64,000 bases of DNA from Propionicimonas sp020161015 (GTDB taxonomy: Bacteria > Actinomycetota > Actinomycetes > Propionibacteriales > Propionibacteriaceae), in contig NZ_CAXWGX010000012.1 of NCBI RefSeq assembly GCF_964266745.1, positions 558,001 through 622,000 of the forward strand, written 5' to 3'. Position 1 is the stretch's first letter, and every line of letters starts with the position of its first letter. Below the pieces are notes generated by a model. That model searched no databases, had not been told where the DNA came from, and saw only the letters and a program-made list of their open reading frames with translations. Made by a program: the position numbers and the translations under genes. This document shows, one piece after another, positions 1 through 7,083 of this stretch.

Positions 1-906
1 CCCGCGCGGGTCCCGGTGACCCTCTTCGCCGCCGTCCACTACCTTCTGCTCGGCGAGCCGGGAACCGAGCTGGCGCGCCACTACCCGAACCTCACGCCGC
101 CCGGGGAGCGGGCCGGCGGTGACCCGGTGCCGGTGTTCCTCGACTTCTGCGCCCGGCACGTCACGCGGATCCGTGAGCTCGTCGCCACCCGGCTGCCGCA
201 GACGAACGAGATCGGCCGGTCGGCGCTGCTGGTGGCCGGGCTCGGGCAGCTCGGAGGCGGCCCGTGGGCGCAGCTGGACGTGGGCGCGAGCGCGGGGCTG
301 AACCTGATGCTCGACCGGCTCGCCTACGACGACGGCCATGGCGTCCTCGGTGGGGGGGAGCTGGTGGTCGAGTGCTCGGTGCGCCCCGACGGCCGCCGGC
401 TCGCCCCGGCCGTGCCGGAGATCAGCTCCCGGCTGGGCCTGGACACCTCACCGGTCGACCTGGCCGACCCGGACGCGGCGCGGTGGCTGGAGGCGTGCGT
501 GTGGCCCGACCAGGAGGACCGGTTCCGGCGGCTCGAACGGGCGGTCGCGCTGTTCCGTGCCGACCCGGTGCCTGTGCGCCGCGGGGACGCCGTCGCCGAT
601 CTCGCCGGCGCCCTGGGCGACCTCGGCCCCGGATCGCCGGTGGTGACGACCTCCTGGGCGCTGTGCTACCTCGACGCTGCGGCCCAGTCCGCCTGGGTGG
701 ACGAGCTGGACAGCCACGGGGAAGCCTCCGAGCTGTCGTGGGTGTGGGTGGAGTCTCCCCACCAGGTGCCCGTGCTGCCCGTGGAGGGCGACCTCGTCGG
801 GTCCGACGCGACCGTCCTCGGCACGACCACCTGGCGGGACGGCGTCCGCACCGACCGGGCGCTGGCGCGCTGCCACCCCCACGGCTACTGGCTGTCGTGG
901 TTCTGA
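1..906 (+). CDS. DUF2332 family protein, 5' end cut by window edge
   Basis: The reading frame is open from the first base to the stop at 904-906, so the N-terminus probably lies outside the window; GTG at 16 is only the first visible start codon. The roughly 300 residues match my recollection of DUF2332 proteins, with a motif LDVGASAGLNLMLDRLAYDD near residue 90 (counted from GTG 16) that resembles a nucleotide-binding glycine-rich turn of methyltransferase-like folds. No enzymatic activity is established for the family, to my knowledge. The next gene is on the same strand 68 nt downstream with its own Shine-Dalgarno, so it need not be co-transcribed. Confidence 0.75.
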   Translation, partial: PARVPVTLFAAVHYLLLGEPGTELARHYPNLTPPGERAGGDPVPVFLDFCARHVTRIRELVATRLPQTNEIGRSALLVAGLGQLGGGPWAQLDVGASAGLNLMLDRLAYDDGHGVLGGGELVVECSVRPDGRRLAPAVPEISSRLGLDTSPVDLADPDAARWLEACVWPDQEDRFRRLERAVALFRADPVPVRRGDAVADLAGALGDLGPGSPVVTTSWALCYLDAAAQSAWVDELDSHGEASELSWVWVESPHQVPVLPVEGDLVGSDATVLGTTTWRDGVRTDRALARCHPHGYWLSWF

Positions 907-974
907 GCGCGGGTTTGCCGTGGGTCGGCCGTGGGTATTGCCCTTCCGACAATCGAGACGAAGGAGATACACCC

Positions 975-1187
975 ATGTCCACGACCACCGGATCCGGCAT
1001 CGCCCTGCTGGTGATCGGCGCCATCCTCAGCTTCGCCGTGCGCGACATGGTGCCCGGCGTCGACCTCACGATGGTCGGCTACATCTGCCTGGGCGCGGGG
1101 GTGCTCGCCATCATCATCGGCCTGGTCACCAACGCGCAGGCCAGCCGGCGCACGAACGTGGTGGAGCACCGCTCCGACCAGGTCTGA
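975..1187 (+). CDS. Small two-helix membrane protein, DUF6458-like
   Basis: This 70-residue protein has a strong AAGGAG at 961-966, nine bases before the ATG. It holds two hydrophobic segments, about residues 7-24 (SGIALLVIGAILSFAV) and 32-53, joined by a short loop with Asp and Val-Pro-Gly, and ends in a polar, arginine-containing tail. This layout fits the DUF6458 group of small actinobacterial membrane proteins, whose function is unknown. It is followed at once by a perfect hairpin terminator, so it is probably a monocistronic gene or the end of the DUF2332 transcript. Confidence 0.75.
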   Translation: MSTTTGSGIALLVIGAILSFAVRDMVPGVDLTMVGYICLGAGVLAIIIGLVTNAQASRRTNVVEHRSDQV

Positions 1188-1197
1188 CCCGGACAGC

Positions 1198-1236
1198 ACT
1201 CACGCCCGGCGCCCCGTGTGGGCGCCGGGCGTGAGT
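1198..1236. terminator. Perfect 16-bp bidirectional hairpin
   Basis: Arms at 1198-1213 and 1221-1236 are fully complementary with a 7-nt loop. It separates the convergent DUF6458 gene (+) and the IclR-type regulator (-), so it can serve both. Confidence 0.85.
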
Positions 1237-1261
1237 CGTGTCGGGACGCAGCCGGTGGGGC

Positions 1262-1987
1262 TCAGCCCTCGCCGCCGTTGCGACGCAGCACCTCGCTCAG
1301 CCGCTCGGCCGCGGCGATCACCGCGGGCGCGTGGAGGCGACCCGGCTGCCGCGAGAGCCGCTCGATCGGGCCGGAGACGCTGACCGCTGCGATCACCTTG
1401 CCGCTGGGGGAGCGCACCGGTGCGGACACCGAGGCGACGCCGGGCTCGCGCTCTGCGACCGACTGCGCCCAGCCGCGGCGGCGGACGGTGGCCAGCGCCA
1501 CCGCGGAGAACGAGGAGTTCTGGAGGCCCCGCTGGATGCGCTCGGGATCCTCCCAGGCGAGCAGGACCTGCGCGGCCGAGCCGGCGCCCATGGTCAGCTG
1601 CGTGCCCACCGGTATGGTGTCGCGGAGTCCGGACGGGCGCTCGGCGGCGGCGGCGCACACGCGCATGTCGCCCTGGCGGCGGAACAGCTGCGCCGACTCC
1701 CCGGTGATGTCGCGCAGGCGGGCGAGAACCGGGCCGGCGGTCGCGAGCAGGCGGTCCTCACCGGCGGCGGAGGCGAGCTCGGTGAGTCGTGGGCCGAGGA
1801 CGAACCGGCCCTGGAGGTCGCGCGAGACCAGCCGGTGGTGCTCGAGGGCGACCGCGAGCCGGTGCGCCGTCGGGCGGGCGAGGCCGGTGGCGGTGACGAG
1901 GCCGGCGAGGGTGGTCGGTCCCTGTTCCAGGGCGGTGAGCACGAGGGCCGCCTTGTCGAGGACGCCGACGCCGCTTGAGTTGTCCAT
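1262..1987 (-). CDS. ndgR: IclR-family regulator of leuCD (NdgR/LtbR type)
   Basis: The 241-residue protein has an N-terminal winged helix-turn-helix (about residues 8-60, including TLAGLVTATGLARPTAHRLA) and a C-terminal IclR effector domain with the usual core 'GTQLTMGAGSAAQVLLAW'. It is divergent from leuC, the location typical of NdgR in Streptomyces and LtbR in Corynebacterium, which act on leuCD and related amino-acid genes. That assignment rests on family and synteny. The start is ATG at 1987, and the short region shared with leuC contains a palindrome that is a reasonable operator. Confidence 0.85.
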   Translation of the reverse strand: MDNSSGVGVLDKAALVLTALEQGPTTLAGLVTATGLARPTAHRLAVALEHHRLVSRDLQGRFVLGPRLTELASAAGEDRLLATAGPVLARLRDITGESAQLFRRQGDMRVCAAAAERPSGLRDTIPVGTQLTMGAGSAAQVLLAWEDPERIQRGLQNSSFSAVALATVRRRGWAQSVAEREPGVASVSAPVRSPSGKVIAAVSVSGPIERLSRQPGRLHAPAVIAAAERLSEVLRRNGGEG

Positions 1988-2004
1988 AGGATAAGACTGC
2001 CGTC

Positions 2005-2033
2005 TCGCATCATGATATGCAAGCTGTTAGGCT
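2005..2033 (+). promoter_or_regulatory. Candidate leuC promoter with palindromic operator
   Basis: The 8-bp palindrome ATCATGAT at 2009-2016, within GCATCATGATATGC (2007-2020), lies in the spacer between a weak -35-like TCGCAT (2005-2010) and a -10-like TAGGCT (2028-2033), 17 bp apart. A regulator bound there would block polymerase. The promoter call is tentative. Confidence 0.45.
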
Positions 2034-2073
2034 GATCGGGCTACGAGCCCACAGCTGCACTGATGGAGGTCCG

Positions 2074-3471
2074 ATGGGCAAGACCCTGAGTGACAAGGTA
2101 TGGGAGAACCACGTCGTCCGCACCGCCGACGGTGAGCCCGACCTGCTGTACATCGACCTGCACCTGGTCCACGAGGTGACCAGCCCGCAGGCGTTCGACG
2201 GCCTCCGCCTCGCCGGACGCGCGGTGCGCCGCACCGACCTGACGATGGCCACGGAGGACCACAACACCCCGACGCTGAACATCCTGGCGCCGATCGCCGA
2301 CCCGGTGTCGAAGCTCCAGGTGGACACCCTGCGGCACAACGCCGCCGAGTTCGGCGTGCGCATCCACAGCCTCGGCGACAAGGACCAGGGCGTGGTGCAC
2401 ATCATCGGCCCGCAGCTCGGCCTCACCCAGCCCGGCCTGACCGTGGTCTGCGGCGACTCCCACACCTCCACCCACGGCGCCTTCGGCGCGCTGGCGTTCG
2501 GCATCGGCACGTCCGAGGTGGAGCACGTGCTGGCCACCCAGACGTTGCCGCAGGCCCGGCCGAAGACCATGGCCGTCAACGTCAACGGCGCGCTGCCCGA
2601 CGGCGTCACCGCCAAGGACATCGTGCTCACCCTGATCGCGAAGGTCGGCACCGGCGGCGGCCAGGGCTACGTCGTGGAGTACCGCGGCGACACCATCCGC
2701 AACCTCTCGATGGAGGGCCGGATGACCATCTGCAACATGAGCATCGAGTGGGGTGCGAAGGCCGGCATGATGGCGCCGGACGAGACCACCTTCGCCTACC
2801 TCCAGGGACGCCCGCACGCCCCGTCCGGAGAGGACTGGGACGCCGCCGTGGCGTACTGGAAGACCCTCTACACCGACGAGGACGCCGTCTTCGACCGCGA
2901 GGTCGACATCGACGCGACCCAGCTCACCCCGTTCGTCACCTGGGGCACCAACCCCGGCCAGGGCGTCCCGCTGGGCGGCCGGGTGCCGGCGCCGGAGGAC
3001 TTCTCCGACCCGGTCGACAGGGCGGCCGCGGAGCGCGCGCTGGAATACATGGCGCTGGGGGCGGGCACGCCGATGCGCGACATCAGGGTGGACACCGTCT
3101 TCCTGGGCTCCTGCACCAACGGCCGGATCGAGGACCTCCGGCTGGCCGCGTCCGTGATCAAGGGACGCAGGATCGCCGACGGGCTGCGCATGCTGGTCGT
3201 GCCCGGCTCCGCCCGTGTCCGGCTCCAGGCGATGTCCGAGGGCCTCGACAAGGTCTTCACCGACGCCGGTGCCGAGTGGCGCGAGGCCGGCTGCTCGATG
3301 TGCCTGGGCATGAACCCCGACCAGCTCGCCCCGGGTGAGCGCTCTGCGTCCACCTCGAACCGGAACTTCGAGGGACGCCAGGGCAAGGGCGGTCGTACCC
3401 ACCTCGTGTCGCCCGCCGTGGCTGCGGCCACTGCGATCCGCGGCACCCTGAGCTCGCCGGCCGACCTGTAA
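2074..3471 (+). CDS. leuC: 3-isopropylmalate dehydratase large subunit
   Basis: LeuC carries the 4Fe-4S cluster of isopropylmalate isomerase, which interconverts 2- and 3-isopropylmalate in leucine synthesis. The 465 residues show the aconitase-family motifs VVCGDSHTSTHGAFGALAFGIG, the cluster-binding segment FLGSCTNGRIEDLR, and SMCLGMNPD with further cluster cysteines. An in-frame ATG at 2017 exists, but ATG 2074 is preferred because GGAGG lies just upstream (2065-2069) and the protein then begins MGKTLSDKVWENHVV, like other LeuC proteins. leuD follows after 13 nt. Confidence 0.96.
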   Translation: MGKTLSDKVWENHVVRTADGEPDLLYIDLHLVHEVTSPQAFDGLRLAGRAVRRTDLTMATEDHNTPTLNILAPIADPVSKLQVDTLRHNAAEFGVRIHSLGDKDQGVVHIIGPQLGLTQPGLTVVCGDSHTSTHGAFGALAFGIGTSEVEHVLATQTLPQARPKTMAVNVNGALPDGVTAKDIVLTLIAKVGTGGGQGYVVEYRGDTIRNLSMEGRMTICNMSIEWGAKAGMMAPDETTFAYLQGRPHAPSGEDWDAAVAYWKTLYTDEDAVFDREVDIDATQLTPFVTWGTNPGQGVPLGGRVPAPEDFSDPVDRAAAERALEYMALGAGTPMRDIRVDTVFLGSCTNGRIEDLRLAASVIKGRRIADGLRMLVVPGSARVRLQAMSEGLDKVFTDAGAEWREAGCSMCLGMNPDQLAPGERSASTSNRNFEGRQGKGGRTHLVSPAVAAATAIRGTLSSPADL

Positions 3472-3484
3472 GGAGATCGAGGAC

Positions 3485-4090
3485 ATGGACAAGTTCAGCG
3501 CCCACACCGGCGTCGCCGTCCCGCTGCGTCGCAGCAACGTCGACACCGACCAGATCATCCCTGCGGTCTACCTGAAGCGGGTCACCCGGACCGGCTTCGA
3601 GGACGGCCTCTTCGCGGCCTGGCGCAACGACGAGGGCTTCGTGCTCAACCAGCCCGCGTACGCGCCGGGTTCGATCCTCGTCGCCGGCCCCGACTTCGGC
3701 ACGGGTTCCTCGCGGGAGCATGCGGTCTGGGCCCTCCAGAACTACGGCTTCCGGGTGGTCATCGGCTCACGCTTCGGCGATATCTTCCGCAGCAACTCCG
3801 GCAAGGCCGGCCTGCTCATCGCCACGGTGCCGCAGGAAGTCGTGGAGAAGCTCTGGGAGATCGCGGAGAGCGAGCCGGGGATCACCTTCACCGTCGACCT
3901 GCGCCACCGCACCGTCGAGGCCGCGGACAACGTCTTCGAGTTCACCATCGACGACTACACCCGGCACCGCCTGCTGGAGGGCCTGGACGACATCGGCCTG
4001 ACCCTCACGCACGAGGACCTGATCTCCGCCTTCGAGGCGAAGCGTCCGTCGTGGCTGCCCCGCACGCTGCCAGCGAGGACCGCCGGCTGA
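3485..4090 (+). CDS. leuD: 3-isopropylmalate dehydratase small subunit
   Basis: LeuD is the swivel-domain partner of LeuC; the two form the active cytoplasmic isomerase. The 201-residue protein shows RRSNVDTDQIIPAVYLKRV near the N-terminus and the family signature FGTGSSREHAVWALQNYGF near residue 75. AAGGAGA just after the leuC stop gives a clear ribosome site, and the 13-nt gap indicates one operon with leuC. Confidence 0.96.
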   Translation: MDKFSAHTGVAVPLRRSNVDTDQIIPAVYLKRVTRTGFEDGLFAAWRNDEGFVLNQPAYAPGSILVAGPDFGTGSSREHAVWALQNYGFRVVIGSRFGDIFRSNSGKAGLLIATVPQEVVEKLWEIAESEPGITFTVDLRHRTVEAADNVFEFTIDDYTRHRLLEGLDDIGLTLTHEDLISAFEAKRPSWLPRTLPARTAG

Positions 4091-4116
4091 ACGGTGTTCC
4101 ATGGGATGATCCGGGC

Positions 4117-4890
4117 GTGACGCCTGAGCCCGCCCGGTCCCGCCTGCCGCTGCGGGTCGCCAACCCGACGCCCGTCCAGCCCACCTACCGGCGGCTGGCA
4201 CGGTTCGCCGGCTGGCTGCTGAACCTGCTGGTGGACACCGACTGGGACGACGCAGAGCACCTGCCCCGCTCCGGCGGGGTGATCCTGGTCAGCAACCACA
4301 TCTCCAACTTCGACCCGCCCGCGCTGGCCCACTACGTGGTCTGGCACGGGCGCTGGCCGCGCGCTCTGGGCAAGTCCGACCTGTGGAAGGTGCCCGTGAT
4401 CGGCCCGCTCGCCCGGGCCACCGGCCAGATCCCGGTGGAACGCGGCACCGCGCGGGCCAAGGACGCGCTCGTCCACGCCCGGCAGGCGCTCGATGACGGG
4501 GAGCTGATCGTCATCTACCCCGAGGGCACGATCACCGCCGACCCCGACACCTGGCCGATGACAGCCCGCCCCGGGGCCGCGCGGCTGGCGCTCTCCAGCG
4601 GGTGCCCGGTGATCCCGGTCGGGCAGTGGGGGGCCAACTTCGTGATGCCGGGCAAGAAGCCGGTGTGGCCGAGGTTCCGTCCCCGGCGGACGATGGTGTT
4701 CCGCACGGGCGAGCCGGTGGACCTCTCCGACCTCCTCGGCCGCGAGGACGCAGAGGCCGCCGCCATGGCCGGCGTCCGGATCATGAACGCGGTGACCGGA
4801 CTGGTAGCACAGATCCGCGGCGAGGAGCCGCCCACCGACGTCTACGACATCCGGGTGGGCCGGAGGGTCCCGCGGGGCGCAGCCCGCTAG
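4117..4890 (+). CDS. 1-acyl-sn-glycerol-3-phosphate acyltransferase (PlsC family)
   Basis: This enzyme family transfers an acyl chain to lysophosphatidate at the inner membrane face in phospholipid synthesis. Visible motifs are the catalytic HX4D box (NHISNFD, His61-Asp66) and the substrate-binding PEGTI near residue 137. The frame is open from 4051, but that start would lie inside leuD; GTG 4117 gives the usual length (257 aa), and a -10-like GATGAT (4105-4110) sits exactly 6 nt before it. Many actinobacteria have gpsA between this gene and ddl; here ddl follows directly, 9 nt after the stop codon. Confidence 0.87.
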   Translation: MTPEPARSRLPLRVANPTPVQPTYRRLARFAGWLLNLLVDTDWDDAEHLPRSGGVILVSNHISNFDPPALAHYVVWHGRWPRALGKSDLWKVPVIGPLARATGQIPVERGTARAKDALVHARQALDDGELIVIYPEGTITADPDTWPMTARPGAARLALSSGCPVIPVGQWGANFVMPGKKPVWPRFRPRRTMVFRTGEPVDLSDLLGREDAEAAAMAGVRIMNAVTGLVAQIRGEEPPTDVYDIRVGRRVPRGAAR

Positions 4891-4899
4891 GGTGACACG

Positions 4900-6015
4900 G
4901 TGACCAGACAGGCCAGAGTCCGGGTGGCACTGCTGTTCGGCGGCGTCAGCACCGAGCACGAGATCAGCTGCCTCACCGCCGGGGGCGTCGCCCGGGCGAT
5001 CGACCCGGAGCGGTTCGAGGTCGTCGGCATCGGCATCACCGCGGACGGCGCCTGGGTGCGCATCCCGCACGCGGAACTGCTCTCCTACGAGGTCGTTGAC
5101 GGGCGCCTGCCGCGCGTGCCGGCCGACCGGCCGGAGGCCGTCCTGCTGCGCGGCGAGGACGGACCCGAGGTGGCCACGCGGGACGGCGACCGCCTGGCCG
5201 ACGTGGCCGGCGTCGACGTGGCGTTCGCCCTGCTGCACGGCCCGTGGGGCGAGGACGGCACCATTCAGGGCCTGTTCGAGATGCTGGGCATCCGCTACGT
5301 GGGTGCGGGGGTCGCGGCCAGCGCGATCGGCATGGACAAGGACCTGATGAAGCGGGCGATGGCTGCCGCCGGCCTGCCCGTCGGCCCGTGGGAGGCGATC
5401 ACCCCGGCCCAGTGGCGCGACGACCGCGCGGCCAGCCTCGCCCGCGCCGGAGCGCTCTCGTTCCCGGTGTTCGTCAAGCCGGCCAGGGGCGGCTCCAGCA
5501 TCGGCATCGGCAGGGTCGACGATCCCGCCCGTCTCGAGGCGGCGATCGTCGAGGCGCAGCGCTTCGACCCTAAGGTCGTGGTCGAGCAGGGCTTCGTCGG
5601 CGCCCGCGAGATCGAGCTGGGCGTGATCGAGGACCTCGACGGTCCGCCGCGGGTGTCGCTGCCCGGCGAGATCCGGATGCACACCGCCGACGCCTTCTAC
5701 GACTTCGACGCCAAGTACCTGCCCGAGGACCAGGTGTCGCTCCAGGTGCCGGCGGATGTCGACCCCGTCCTGCTGGCCGACATCCAGGACCTCGCCGCCC
5801 GCACGTTCGCCGCGATGGCGGTGGAGGGCCTGGCCCGCGTCGACCTGTTCGTGGACGCCGACGGCGTCGCGTGGGTCAACGAGCTCAACACCATGCCCGG
5901 GTTCACCCGCACCTCGATGTTCCCGATGGTGTGGGCGGCCACGGGCCTGGACTACCCGTCGCTGATCGCCACCCTGGTCGACCTCGCGCTCGCCCGGCCC
6001 ATGGGGCTGCGGTGA
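4900..6015 (+). CDS. ddl: D-alanine--D-alanine ligase
   Basis: Ddl joins two D-alanines with ATP to form the dipeptide that ends the peptidoglycan stem. The 371-residue sequence has the N-terminal FGGVSTEHEISCLTA, the HGPWGEDGTIQG loop, the ATP-grasp segment FVKPARGGSSIGIGRV and the C-terminal NELNTMPGFTRTSMFP, all standard. The start is GTG 4900, 6 nt after TAGGGT at 4888-4893; the TAG of that hexamer is also the stop codon of the upstream acyltransferase. thiL overlaps the 3' end in a GTGA arrangement. Confidence 0.96.
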   Translation: MTRQARVRVALLFGGVSTEHEISCLTAGGVARAIDPERFEVVGIGITADGAWVRIPHAELLSYEVVDGRLPRVPADRPEAVLLRGEDGPEVATRDGDRLADVAGVDVAFALLHGPWGEDGTIQGLFEMLGIRYVGAGVAASAIGMDKDLMKRAMAAAGLPVGPWEAITPAQWRDDRAASLARAGALSFPVFVKPARGGSSIGIGRVDDPARLEAAIVEAQRFDPKVVVEQGFVGAREIELGVIEDLDGPPRVSLPGEIRMHTADAFYDFDAKYLPEDQVSLQVPADVDPVLLADIQDLAARTFAAMAVEGLARVDLFVDADGVAWVNELNTMPGFTRTSMFPMVWAATGLDYPSLIATLVDLALARPMGLR

Positions 6016-6992
6016 CCGCTGCGGGTCCCGGCAGGGGCGACGCCGCGGGGGAGACGCTCGGCGACGTCGGTGAGTTCGCGCTGATCGGACGCATCACCGC
6101 AGGGCTGGGTGCCGGCGGCCCGGTGGTGCTGGGTGTCGGCGACGACTGTGCGGTGCTGCGCCTGGCCGGCGACCTGGCGGTGTCCACCGACACCATGGTC
6201 GAGAACGTGCACTTCCGGAGGGACTGGTCGAGCGCCGCCGACGTGGGGCGCAAGGCTGTGGCCGCCTGCGTGGCCGACGCCGAGGCGATGGGCGCCGTCC
6301 CTGTCGGCCTGGTGCTCAGCCTGGCCGCTCCCGCCTCCACCCCGGCGGCGTGGGTCGAGGAGTTCGCCGGCGGCGTCCGCGCCGAGTGCGAGCGGGCCGG
6401 CGTCCGGCTCGTCGGGGGAGACACGACGTCGGCCCCCCAGGTGGTGGTCACCGCGACCGTGCTGGCCGACCTCGGCGGCCTCCCGCCGCTGACCCGCGCC
6501 GGTGCCCGTCCGGGCCAGGTGCTCGCGATGGCCGGACGGCTGGGCTGGGCTGCGGCGGGCGTGGCCGTGCTCGCCCGTGGGTTCCGCTCGCCGCGGGCGG
6601 CCGTCGTCGCCCACCGCGTCCCCGAGGTGCCCTACGGCGAGGGACGGGTGGCCGCGGAGGCCGGCGCGAGCGCACTCATCGACATCTCCGACGGGCTCCT
6701 CGCCGACCTCGGCCACGTGGCCCGAGCCTCGGGCGTGACGCTCGACGTCGACACCTCCACCCTCGAGGTCGCCGAGCCCCAGCAGGCCGTCGCCGCCGCC
6801 ATCGGGCGCGGCGACCCGCTGGTCTTCCAGCTCACCGGCGGCGACGACCACGCGCTGGTCGGCGCCTTCGACGCCGGGCGGGTGCCGTCGGGCTGGCGGG
6901 TCATCGGGCGGGTCGTGCCCGGCGAGCCCAGGGTGCTCGTGGACGGCAGCCCCTGGGAGGGGCCCGCGGCCGGCTGGCAGCACTTCTCCTGA
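6012..6992 (+). CDS. thiL: Thiamine-monophosphate kinase
   Basis: ThiL phosphorylates thiamine monophosphate to thiamine pyrophosphate using ATP. Family features are EFALIGRI near the N-terminus, the Mg/ATP motif GVGDDCAVL (about residue 40), VSTDTMVENVHFRRDW, LVGGDTT and DISDGLLADLGH. The frame is open upstream to 5871, but GTG 6012 overlaps the ddl stop (GTGA) and gives a normal 326-residue protein. It is probably translated from the ddl message. No other thiamine gene is in view. Confidence 0.93.
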   Translation: MTAAGPGRGDAAGETLGDVGEFALIGRITAGLGAGGPVVLGVGDDCAVLRLAGDLAVSTDTMVENVHFRRDWSSAADVGRKAVAACVADAEAMGAVPVGLVLSLAAPASTPAAWVEEFAGGVRAECERAGVRLVGGDTTSAPQVVVTATVLADLGGLPPLTRAGARPGQVLAMAGRLGWAAAGVAVLARGFRSPRAAVVAHRVPEVPYGEGRVAAEAGASALIDISDGLLADLGHVARASGVTLDVDTSTLEVAEPQQAVAAAIGRGDPLVFQLTGGDDHALVGAFDAGRVPSGWRVIGRVVPGEPRVLVDGSPWEGPAAGWQHFS

Positions 6993-7083
6993 GGAGGGCC
7001 TGCTCAGGAGCCCACGCGCGGCTTCCGGGGCCGACCGGCGTGGGGACGCGGCTTTGGCGGGCCGATCGCCTACCCTTCGACTC

